A stretch of 64,000 bases of DNA from Streptomyces bathyalis. GTDB lineage: Bacteria; Actinomycetota; Actinomycetes; Streptomycetales; Streptomycetaceae. Under the pieces are notes generated by a model. It was not told the origin of the DNA and did no database searches. It saw nothing but the letters and a program-made list of their open reading frames with translations. Positions 43,696 to 50,698 of the stretch are shown here, one piece after another (position 1 is the first letter of the stretch; every line of letters starts with the position of its first letter). The stretch covers positions 4,030,001-4,094,000 of the forward strand of contig NZ_CP048882.1 of assembly GCF_015910445.1 (NCBI RefSeq), written 5' to 3'. Made by a program: the position numbers and the translations under genes.

Positions 43696-43869
43696 TCAGC
43701 CGACGGCCTTGCCGGCCGCGTAGGCGCCCGTCACGACGGCCGCGCCGCCGACGAAGGCGCCCGCGAGGGCGGGGGTGGCGAGAACCGGAGCTGCTTCTTC
43801 GGCGATCTCGCCCTCGTGGGCCTCGTGCAGCTGGTCCTGAATTTGAAGATTCAGCTTCTCTTCCAGCAT
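43696..43869 (-). CDS. Linaridin-like precursor peptide 1
   Basis: 57-residue peptide from ATG 43869, with GGAGG seven bases upstream, to TGA 43696. The leader (MLEEKLNLQIQDQLHEAHEG then EIAEEAAPVL) is strongly acidic and helical. PVLATP at residues 28-33 is a PxxxTP motif; cutting before Ala31 would release a 27-residue core starting ATPALAGAFVGGAAVVTG and ending AYAAGKAVG. The first residues, A-T-P-A, are the same as in the cypemycin core. Dehydratable residues are only Thr32 and Thr47; no Cys or Ser. The second precursor starts 106 bases downstream. The upstream frame is open further but the ribosome site fixes this start. Confidence 0.8.
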   Translation of the reverse strand: MLEEKLNLQIQDQLHEAHEGEIAEEAAPVLATPALAGAFVGGAAVVTGAYAAGKAVG

Positions 43870-44600
43870 GGGATTTCCTCCGAGCCTGTGAGACATGACT
43901 GGCTGTTTCTCGCGAAAGTGGTCGAAGCCAGGTAGCTCAGGGTGGTCATCGGGCGCGGAGCCCCCGTCGATTGAGCTTTCGGTCGTCACCGTAAACTGCA
44001 GCGAAGCGGGTCTAGCGCACGCTTGCCTCCCCGTGAATGCCCAGGTTCGCTTCCGCAGGAATGAAGATGCCAGCACGGGGTGCGCGGCAGAAGGGGAATC
44101 CGTGACAGTTTTATGCAACGCGAAGCGTCATCTTCATGCCACGGCAGAAAATGGCCTGGACCATCGCGCCGCTGGTCAGAGCCTGTTTACGGTTTGCCGC
44201 TCAGCAAGCTCAAGTAAACCTCAATCTTTGAGAATTGACACAAGAGTAAGTAACCGAAAGCGAAAGATATCCACCTCCGGAATGCATGTCCTGTCATGGC
44301 CTGCCACCTCGGAATGGTCCGAATTCGTCCGGGTGTGAGGGTTGTTGGCGGATCCCGGCCGTCCCGGTGCCGCCCCGCGCAGCCCGGCGGTGTCCCCGGT
44401 GCATCGACGCGCACCGCGGACTCCGGGCGTGGACGGCGCGTACAGACCGTAGCCGGGGGCGAGTTGAGGTTCGCGGCGCCGGACCGGAGCACGTTCCAGG
44501 GCCCCTCGGTGGAGGCAGTTCGGGCCGGGGCGTCGGCCGGTGCTTCGGTACGGCCGATACGGACGATGCTTCGGTACGGCCGGGGCCCCGGACTCGCCGC
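43870..44600 (-). promoter_or_regulatory. Long A/T-enriched upstream region of the precursor operon
   Basis: No gene is supported in these 731 bases between the response regulator stop and precursor 1. The part 44040-44340 is clearly less G/C-rich than its surroundings. It holds two inverted repeats: GTTTAC (44185-44190) with GTAAAC (44214-44219), and TCAAT (44221-44225) with ATTGA (44234-44238). These are candidate operators or promoter parts for the precursor genes; I could not define a convincing -35/-10 pair on the minus strand. Confidence 0.5.
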
Positions 44601-45254
44601 TCAGAGCCAGCCGCGCTCGCGTGCCTTGCGCGCCGCCGCGTGCCTGTTCTCCGCGCCCAGCTTCGCGGTCGCGGCGGAGAGATAGTTGCGGACGGTCCCT
44701 GGTGTGAGGGAGACGCGCTCCGCGATGTCCGCGACGGGGGCACCGCCGGCCGCAAGGGCCAGCAGTTCCGTCTCGCGGGCGGTCAGTGGCGAGTCGCCGG
44801 TGCTGATGGCGTCCGCCGCCAACTCGGGGTCCACATAGCGGGTTCCCCCGTGCACGGCCCGGATGATCTCGGCGAGCTGCTGCGCGGAAGCGGTCTTCGG
44901 CACGAAGCCCCGTACGCCTGCCGCGAGCGCGCGCTTGAGATGGCCCGGCCTGGCGTGACTCGTCACGATCATCGTCCGGCACGCGGGCAGTTCGTCGCGC
45001 AGCTGCGTCGCGACCTGTACGCCGTCGGCCCCGGGCATCTGCAGATCCAGTACGGCCACGTCCGGCGCGTGTGCGCGTGCCATGGCGACCGCCTCGGGGC
45101 CGGAGGCCGCCTCCGCGACGATGGTGAGGTCCTCCTCCAGCGCGAGGAGAGCGGTCAGCGCGCCGCGGATCAGATGCTCGTCGTCGGCGAGCAGCACCCG
45201 GATGCCGCCGCCCGGCCCGCCCTCGTCGTTCCGCCCGCCCTGCGCGCCGCTCAC
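44601..45254 (-). CDS. NarL/LuxR-type response regulator
   Basis: Protein of 217 residues. Receiver domain from residue 18: IRVLLADDEHLIRGALTALL with the acidic pair, DVAVLDLQMPGADGVQVA with phospho-acceptor Asp70, TSHARPGHLKRALAAG and VPKTASAQQL with the conserved Lys. C-terminal LuxR HTH: LTARETELLALAAGGAPVAD, IAERVSLTPGTVRNYLSAATAKLGAENRHAAARKAR. GTG start overlapping the sensor kinase TGA. Partner of the kinase at 45251-46588; the upstream ABC-2 genes are likely targets. Confidence 0.92.
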   Translation of the reverse strand: MSGAQGGRNDEGGPGGGIRVLLADDEHLIRGALTALLALEEDLTIVAEAASGPEAVAMARAHAPDVAVLDLQMPGADGVQVATQLRDELPACRTMIVTSHARPGHLKRALAAGVRGFVPKTASAQQLAEIIRAVHGGTRYVDPELAADAISTGDSPLTARETELLALAAGGAPVADIAERVSLTPGTVRNYLSAATAKLGAENRHAAARKARERGWL

Positions 45255-46588
45255 TCCGCCGAGTCCTTCCCGTCCGTGCCGCTGCCGTGGGTGCCGGCCG
45301 TGCCTGCCGGGTCCGTGACCGCCTCGTCCGCGGTCGCGTCGTTCCCGGCTGCCAGCGGGACCTCGGCCGTCAGCCGGAATGTACCGCTCTCGCCGTCCCG
45401 TGCCACGCGCAGCGTGCCGCCGACCCCGTCGAGACGTTCGCGCAGCCCCGCGAGCCCGGAGCCGGCGCTCCCTCCCGGGGCCTGGCCGCGTGTGCCGTCG
45501 TTCTCCATGACCAGCAGCGCGCTGCGGCCCGCCGGGTCCGTGCCCACCCACACCGTGCACCAGGTCGCGTCCGCGTGCCGCAGCACGTTCGTCGCCCCCT
45601 CCCGCACGACCCAGCCGAGCGCGGCCTGCACGGGAGCCGGCAGCTGCGAACCGCCGTTGTCGGTACGGCAGTCGACGCCGGCGGCGCGCAGGATCCCGCG
45701 CGCGCCGGCGAGTTCGGTGGGCAGGTCCACGTCGCGGTAGCCGCGGACCACCGCCCGCACCTCCGACTGAGCCTCGCGGGCGATGCGCTGCACCTCGGTC
45801 ATCTGGCCGACGGAGGCCTCGGTCTCGGACCCGCGCCGCACCAGCTGTGCCGCCAGCTCGCTCTTGAGAGCGATGGCCGACAGGTTCCGGCCCATCACAT
45901 CGTGCAGGTCCCTGCTGAAGCGCAGCCTCTCCTCGGCGACGGCCAGCCTCGCCTGTACGCCGCGGGCCTCCTCCAGCTCCCTGATGACGGCGATGTACCA
46001 GGCGGAGGAGCGGCCGGTGAAGACGGACAGGAGACCGCCGAGGCCCACGACGACCAGTGCCGCCAGCAGGTCCGCCCCGGGCAGCCCCGCCGCGGCGAGA
46101 GCGGCCGTCGTGGCGGCGAGGTAGCCGGACAGCGCGAGCGCCGCCGTACGCCTCGGCACCGCCACACCGAAGGTGACGGCGAACGGTGCGAGCGCCCCGT
46201 GCAGCCCCAGGCCCACCTCCAGCCCGACCTCGACCGCGCGGATCGCGACAAGCACGACCGTGAGGGCGGTCATCGAGGCCATCAGCACGGCCGGCAGCGC
46301 GAGCCGGGCATCCGTGACGGTGCGCGTGCCGAGATAGCTGTCGATGGCCCGGTGCAGCACGCCCGTACAGAGCAGGCACTGCACCAGGCCCAGCCCGAGG
46401 ACCGTCCAGGCGAGGGTGCGGGGAAGAGCACCGGGACCCGCGTTCGGCACCAGCTGCACGACGAAGCCCACGAGTGTCAGCCAGGCGTACGCGACGAGCA
46501 TCCACCGCGTCGACGCCTCCACCTGTTCGTGGCTGCTGCGCTCCTGCCAGCGGCGGTACTTCGGGGCCACCCCCCACCAGCCGATCAC
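45251..46588 (-). CDS. Sensor histidine kinase
   Basis: Protein of 445 residues, GTG start. Five to six membrane helices in residues 25-195, then FSRDLHDVMGRNLSAIALKS, the HisKA_3 motif with phospho-acceptor His229, and an HATPase_c domain seen as VVREGATNVLRHADATWCTV (N box) and GSAGSGLAGLRERLDGVGG (G box). The tail is Thr/Gly/Asp-rich. DesK/NarX-like family; with short loops between helices the signal is probably sensed in the membrane, as for kinases that respond to cell-envelope antibiotics next to ABC exporters. Confidence 0.9.
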   Translation of the reverse strand: MIGWWGVAPKYRRWQERSSHEQVEASTRWMLVAYAWLTLVGFVVQLVPNAGPGALPRTLAWTVLGLGLVQCLLCTGVLHRAIDSYLGTRTVTDARLALPAVLMASMTALTVVLVAIRAVEVGLEVGLGLHGALAPFAVTFGVAVPRRTAALALSGYLAATTAALAAAGLPGADLLAALVVVGLGGLLSVFTGRSSAWYIAVIRELEEARGVQARLAVAEERLRFSRDLHDVMGRNLSAIALKSELAAQLVRRGSETEASVGQMTEVQRIAREAQSEVRAVVRGYRDVDLPTELAGARGILRAAGVDCRTDNGGSQLPAPVQAALGWVVREGATNVLRHADATWCTVWVGTDPAGRSALLVMENDGTRGQAPGGSAGSGLAGLRERLDGVGGTLRVARDGESGTFRLTAEVPLAAGNDATADEAVTDPAGTAGTHGSGTDGKDSAE

Positions 46589-46610
46589 GGGCCCGTGCTC
46601 CTCACCTTCT

Positions 46611-47423
46611 CTAGCGTCGCGGCTCCCAGCGGAACCAGCGCCGCACGGCGACGGTCCCGAGGATGATCCACACCACCAGGACGGTCAGCGCCTTCACGGT
46701 GTCCATGCCGCTCAGCGTGCCGACCCAGCCGTTGCGTACCAGCTCCATCGTCGGTGACACCGGGAGCAGAGAACACACATTGGCGAGCACGTCCGGCATG
46801 ACGTCCAGCGGGACCACGACTCCGGACCCCACGAAAGAGATCGCCATGAACGGGAATGTGGTGATCTGCGAGGCTTCTGTCGTGCGCGTGAAGGCGGCGG
46901 ACACCGCGGCCAGCAGCACCATCAGCAGCAGCCCCAGCAGCAGACCGGCGGCGACGAGCTCCGGCCGCTCCGGCGGCGCGAGGTCGAGCAGGACCGCACC
47001 GCCGCCGAGCAGCAGGACGCACTGCCCGAGCGCCAGCACCAGGGACGGCAGCGCGCTGCCCGTCAGGATCTCGCCGTCGCTGGCCTCACCGGTGCGCAGC
47101 CGCTTGAGCACCAGCTCCTCGCGACGCGTGACGTAGATGCCGGTCAGATTGGCGTAGACGGCGAAGACCAGCACGTAGCCGATCGAGCCCGGGACCAGCA
47201 CCGTCCCCAGGGAAAGGCCCGTGCCCTCCAGGTTCATGCCGCTGGCGGTCTGGCGCATCAGGACCGTCAGCAGGGCCGGGGTGGCCAGCGCGACGAAGAG
47301 CATCGCCTTGTTGCGCATCAGGAGCGTGAGTTCGGCACGCCCCAGCGCGCGCAGGCGGCTCCACATCGCCGAAGTGTCCACCCTGCCCGGCGCCTTGACC
47401 GTGGCCGCGTCCGTGCTGCTCAT
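46611..47423 (-). CDS. ABC-2 type transporter permease
   Basis: Protein of 270 residues with six hydrophobic segments, including LLMRNKAMLFVALATPALLT, VPGSIGYVLVFAVYANLTGI, LGLLLMVLLAAVSAAFTRTT, FPFMAISFVGSGVVVPLDVM and VKALTVLVVWIILGTVAVRR. YVTRREELVLKRLRTGEAS between helices 2 and 3 is the usual ABC-2 coupling region. Start ATG overlaps the ATPase stop (ATGA). Together they form an exporter; the adjoining sensor kinase pair suggests peptide or lipid-active drug resistance. Confidence 0.88.
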   Translation of the reverse strand: MSSTDAATVKAPGRVDTSAMWSRLRALGRAELTLLMRNKAMLFVALATPALLTVLMRQTASGMNLEGTGLSLGTVLVPGSIGYVLVFAVYANLTGIYVTRREELVLKRLRTGEASDGEILTGSALPSLVLALGQCVLLLGGGAVLLDLAPPERPELVAAGLLLGLLLMVLLAAVSAAFTRTTEASQITTFPFMAISFVGSGVVVPLDVMPDVLANVCSLLPVSPTMELVRNGWVGTLSGMDTVKALTVLVVWIILGTVAVRRWFRWEPRR

Positions 47424-48406
47424 ACCCGCTCCACCTCCATGCCGCCGGATGCCGCTCCTGCCCGGTGCTTGCCGGGTCCGCCGGCCTGGCTGTCCTCGTC
47501 CGCCTCGTCGGGAAGCTGCGCGATCTCCAGGAACACCTCTTCGAGGGTCGCGGTGCGGGCGTGCAGCCCCGGCAGTTCGACGCCCGCCTGCCGCGCCCAG
47601 ATCAGCAGATCCGTCAGCGCCGACTGCAGCTGCGGCGTACGGATCTCCACACGTCCCTCCCGCAGGGTGGGCTGCGGCAGCGTCGTCGGCAGATGCGCCG
47701 GCGAGAGTCCGTCGGGCAGCGTGAAGCGGATGCTGGACGGCCGCTCCGCGACGACCTGTTCGGGAGTGCCGGTGGTGACGATGCGTCCCGCACGCATGAT
47801 GGCCAGCCGGTCGGCCAGCTCCTCGGCCTCCTCCAGGTAGTGCGTGGTCAGCAGTACCGTCGTGCCGGCCCTGCGCAGCTCACGCACCAAGTCCCAGGTG
47901 TCCCGGCGCCCTTCGGGGTCCATGCCGGTGGTCGGTTCGTCCAGGAAGAGCACTTCCGGGTGCCCGACGAGTGCCATCGCCAGGTCCAGGCGCCGTCGTT
48001 CACCGCCGGAGAGCTGTTTCACCCGGACCTGCGCGCGCCGGTCGGAGAGCCCGACCTGCGCCAGCACCTCGCCGATCGGACGGGCGTCGCTGGTGCAGCC
48101 GGCCCACATCCGTATGGTCTCGGTGACCGTCAACTCGGAGGGAAAACCGCCTTCCTGGAGCATCACTCCGGTACGGGGCCGCACCGCGGTGCGCTCCGAG
48201 TACGGGTCGAAGCCGAGCACTCTCACGTTGCCGCCGCTGGGCCGTGCCAGGCCCTCCAGCAGCTCGACCGTGGAGGTCTTTCCCGCTCCGTTCGTGCCCA
48301 GCAGCGCGAAGATCTCGCCCTCCCGTACGGAGAACGAGACACCGCGCACGGCTTCGAAGCCCTTCGCGTATCGCCGTTTGAGTCCGTCGACCTCGATCGC
48401 ATCCAT
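47420..48406 (-). CDS. ABC transporter ATP-binding protein
   Basis: Protein of 328 residues. FALLGTNGAGKTSTVELLEG Walker A, MLQEGGFPSELTVTETIRMW Q-loop, VKQLSGGERRRLDLAMALVG signature, VLFLDEPTTGMDPEGRRDTW Walker B and LLTTHYLEEAEELADRLAIM H-loop are intact. The C-terminal region (SIRFTLPDGLSPAHLPTTLP) is a small extra domain followed by an acidic tail. First gene of the four-gene ABC-2/two-component set read on the minus strand. Confidence 0.92.
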   Translation of the reverse strand: MDAIEVDGLKRRYAKGFEAVRGVSFSVREGEIFALLGTNGAGKTSTVELLEGLARPSGGNVRVLGFDPYSERTAVRPRTGVMLQEGGFPSELTVTETIRMWAGCTSDARPIGEVLAQVGLSDRRAQVRVKQLSGGERRRLDLAMALVGHPEVLFLDEPTTGMDPEGRRDTWDLVRELRRAGTTVLLTTHYLEEAEELADRLAIMRAGRIVTTGTPEQVVAERPSSIRFTLPDGLSPAHLPTTLPQPTLREGRVEIRTPQLQSALTDLLIWARQAGVELPGLHARTATLEEVFLEIAQLPDEADEDSQAGGPGKHRAGAASGGMEVERV

Positions 48407-48594
48407 GTCCTCAGTTTTCCGCGGGCGCCCGCTGTCACCCGGTGCGTGCTGTCACGAGTGCGCATGACGAACCTCATGCGCGGGCAGGGCGGCTTCACAC
48501 GGCGGCCGCGCGCCGGTGGGCGAGAGGCGCGCCTGGAGAACGGTCTTTCGGGCCGCGGATACGGGGCGGCCGGATTCCGGTCCGGAAACGGAAG

Positions 48595-48620
48595 GAACCC
48601 CGGTCCGGGGACCGGGGTTC
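48595..48620 (-). terminator. Terminator after tRNA-Gly genes
   Basis: GAACCCCGGTCC, two bases, GGACCGGGGTTC: a perfect 12-bp inverted repeat 50 bases downstream of the tRNA-Gly(GCC) 3' end, followed on the minus strand by TTCCTTCC. The remaining sequence to the ABC ATPase start (48407-48594) shows no gene and should include that operon's promoter. Confidence 0.8.
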
Positions 48621-48670
48621 TCTCACTGCTGAATCGCGGATCCCGTGGAACCGGATCCCGATGAGCTTGG

Positions 48671-48743
48671 AGCGGACGACGAGGCTCGAACTCGCGACCT
48701 CAACCTTGGCAAGGTTGCGCTCTACCAACTGAGCTACGTCCGC
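48671..48743 (-). tRNA. tRNA-Gly (anticodon GCC)
   Basis: 73 bases that fold as a complete cloverleaf: acceptor GCGGACG/CGTCCGC, D arm GTAGCTCAGTTGGTAGAGC, anticodon stem CAACC/GGTTG with loop TTGCCAA (anticodon GCC), and T arm with GGTTCGAGCC-type GTTCGAG. No CCA is encoded. It lies 102 bases downstream of the second tRNA-Gly. Confidence 0.95.
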
Positions 48744-48845
48744 GTGCTTCCACCCGACATTCTTCCCGACTTCCCGGGAGGCCCTGCTGAGTGGTGCGCC
48801 CCCACTGTACCTGATCGTTACCGATGCCGGTCCTGTGAGAACGAG

Positions 48846-48917
48846 AGCGGGTGACAGGAATCGCACACTGCGCCTCCCCCTTGGAAAGGGGGCGCTCTAC
48901 TACTGAGCTACACCCGC
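48846..48917 (-). tRNA. tRNA-Gly (anticodon TCC)
   Basis: 72 bases: acceptor GCGGGTG/CACCCGC, D arm GTAGCTCAGTAGTAGAGC, anticodon stem CCCCC/GGGGG with loop TTTCCAA (anticodon TCC), T loop GATTCC. No encoded CCA. It follows lsr2 on the same strand with a GC-rich hairpin-forming gap between. Confidence 0.93.
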
Positions 48918-49057
48918 GCGCTCCGTGAGGTTTCCCTCGCGGCGACGGGCCCGACTCTAGCGGATCACCCGGGGTCCGTGGCAAGTCGGGCCGCCCGGCC
49001 CGCGGTACGTGTGCGGCGCGTACGCCGCAAGCGTGCCGCACGGGCCGGGCACGGAGG

Positions 49058-49375
49058 TCAACGGGAGGCGTTGAAGGCGTCGTAGACCTTCTTCGGGATG
49101 CGGCCGCGGGCGGGTACCTCGAAGCCGTTGGACTCGGCCCAGGCGCGAACGGCGCGCGGGTCGGGAGCGACGGCGGTGCGGTGGTAGGCCTTGCCGGACT
49201 TGGCCCGCTTGCGGCCCGCTTCGACGAAGCGCGCGAGGTCCTCACGCAGCTTCTTCGCGTTCTCGATGTTGAGGTCTACCTCGTACGACTTCCCGTCGAG
49301 CCCGAAGGAGACCGTTTCCGATGCTTCTCCGCCGTCAAGATCGTCGGAGAGGGTGACCACTACACGTTGTGCCAC
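49058..49375 (-). CDS. lsr2: Lsr2 family nucleoid-associated protein
   Basis: Protein of 105 residues, GTG start. AQRVVVTLSDDLDGGEASET and VSFGLDGKSYEVDLN form the N-terminal dimerisation strands; TAVAPDPRAVRAWAESNGFE and VPARGRIPKKVYDAFNASR are the DNA-binding domain with the RGR minor-groove hook. Lsr2 binds A/T-rich DNA and silences foreign genes and antibiotic clusters in actinobacteria. Streptomyces has two copies; this one, beside purS and tRNA-Gly genes, fits the smaller paralogue. It is divergent from purS across an A/T-rich 382-base gap. Confidence 0.95.
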   Translation of the reverse strand: MAQRVVVTLSDDLDGGEASETVSFGLDGKSYEVDLNIENAKKLREDLARFVEAGRKRAKSGKAYHRTAVAPDPRAVRAWAESNGFEVPARGRIPKKVYDAFNASR

Positions 49376-49757
49376 GGATATCGGACCTTCCATCAGGATC
49401 GCGAATTGGATCACAGGATTCTCCGCGCTGACATGCAAGGACCAGGGGGAGCTGCGAGTGATCCGCAGGATTGAGGTGGGACTTTTCTTTTGTACAGCTG
49501 TGGACTTTGCAATGTGAAGCGAGAGTATTTCGACTCGCGTGTCAGACCGCAATCGGGACCATACTTTTTTCACGGCATTTTTCCCAGAGCTCCGGCGGGT
49601 GCCGGAACCGGCGGAGGGTCGTGGAAAGCGTGTGCGGCGAGTGGGCGGGGCAGATATCCACGCGCGTAGATTTTCGTGGCCGGTAGGCTGGCTGGCGCGT
49701 CGCTTCGCTGGCAGCACGCACCAACGCTCAGCAAAATCACCATCACCGGGAGTACCT
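49376..49757. promoter_or_regulatory. A/T-rich divergent promoter region of lsr2 and purS
   Basis: No gene. The stretch 49440-49590 is among the most A/T-rich in the window (TTTTCTTTTGTACAGC, ATACTTTTTTCACGGC), which suits both promoters and Lsr2 autobinding. An inverted repeat GCGAG (49519-49523) / CTCGC (49534-49538) surrounds AGTATTTCGA. Exact start points cannot be placed. Confidence 0.5.
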
Positions 49758-50015
49758 GTGGCTCGCGTCGTAGTCGACGTCATGCTGAAGCCGGAGATCC
49801 TCGATCCGCAGGGACAGGCGGTGCAGCGAGCACTGCCGCGTCTCGGCTTCGAGGGCATCGAGGGCGTACGCCAGGGCAAGCGCTTCGAACTGGAGGTGGC
49901 GGAGCCCGTCACCGACGAGGCGCTCGCCCGTATCCACGAACTGGCGGGGACTTTCCTCGCGAACACAGTGATCGAGAACTACACGGTGCGCGTCGAAGAG
50001 GGGGCCGCTGCGTGA
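49758..50015 (+). CDS. purS: Phosphoribosylformylglycinamidine synthase subunit PurS
   Basis: Protein of 85 residues, the small subunit that bridges PurQ and PurL in FGAM synthetase. ARVVVDVMLKPEILDPQGQA, LPRLGFEGIEGVRQGKRFEL and LANTVIENYTVRVEE are conserved. GTG start with GGGAG upstream. Its stop overlaps the purQ start by 4 bases (GTGA). Confidence 0.95.
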   Translation: MARVVVDVMLKPEILDPQGQAVQRALPRLGFEGIEGVRQGKRFELEVAEPVTDEALARIHELAGTFLANTVIENYTVRVEEGAAA

Positions 50016-50698
50016 GCGGCGGTCTCGGACGCATCGGCGTCGTCACCTTTCCCGGATCACTCGACGACAGCGACGCCCGGCGCGCCGTGCGCCTCGCGGG
50101 CGGCGAGCCCGTCGAACTGTGGCACCGCGACAAGGACCTGCGTCAGGTGGACGCGGTCGTGCTGCCGGGCGGCTTCTCCTACGGCGACTATCTGCGCTGC
50201 GGTGCCATCGCCCGCTTCTCGCCCGTCATGGAACCCCTGCTGGAGCAGGCACGCGCGGGCATGCCGGTGCTCGGGATCTGCAACGGCTTCCAGGTGCTGT
50301 GCGAGTCGCATCTGCTTCCGGGCGCGCTCACCCGCAACGACCACCTGCACTTCATCTGCCGCGACCAGAAGCTGCGCGTCGAGCGCACGGACACCGCCTG
50401 GACGTCCGACTACGCCGAAGGCCAGAAGATCACCGTCCCGCTGAAGAACGGCGAGGGCGGTTACGTGGCCGACGAGCACACCCTCGACGCCCTGGAGGCC
50501 GAGGGCCGCGTCGTCTTCCGGTACCTGAACGGCAACCCCAACGGCTCCCGCCGCGACATCGCGGGCATCTCCAACGAGGCCGGGAACGTGGTCGGTCTCA
50601 TGCCGCATCCCGAGCACGCCGTCGAGACCCTCACCGGGCCGACGACCGACGGGCTGGGCTTCTTCACCTCGGTACTCAAGAGGCTGGTCACCGCATGA
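50012..50698 (+). CDS. purQ: Phosphoribosylformylglycinamidine synthase subunit PurQ
   Basis: Protein of 228 residues, class I glutamine amidotransferase that delivers ammonia to PurL. RIGVVTFPGSLDDSDARRAV, VLPGGFSYGDYLRCGAIARF, MPVLGICNGFQVLCE with nucleophile Cys90, and NVVGLMPHPEHAVE with catalytic His and Glu. GTG start overlaps purS; its stop overlaps purL (ATGA). Confidence 0.97.
   Translation: MSGGLGRIGVVTFPGSLDDSDARRAVRLAGGEPVELWHRDKDLRQVDAVVLPGGFSYGDYLRCGAIARFSPVMEPLLEQARAGMPVLGICNGFQVLCESHLLPGALTRNDHLHFICRDQKLRVERTDTAWTSDYAEGQKITVPLKNGEGGYVADEHTLDALEAEGRVVFRYLNGNPNGSRRDIAGISNEAGNVVGLMPHPEHAVETLTGPTTDGLGFFTSVLKRLVTA

Noticed and set aside
43410..43869. The small peptides as class II two-peptide bacteriocins
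   Set aside because: They have GG pairs and GxxxG-like spacing, but no double-glycine leader placed as usual and the exporter lacks an evident N-terminal peptidase C39 domain; PxxxTP plus CypM/CypH-like genes fit linaridins better. Kept as the main alternative.
44233..44265. TTGACA at 44235-44240 as a plus-strand -35 box
   Set aside because: No acceptable -10 hexamer at 16-19 bases and no plus-strand gene downstream; all supported genes here are on the minus strand.
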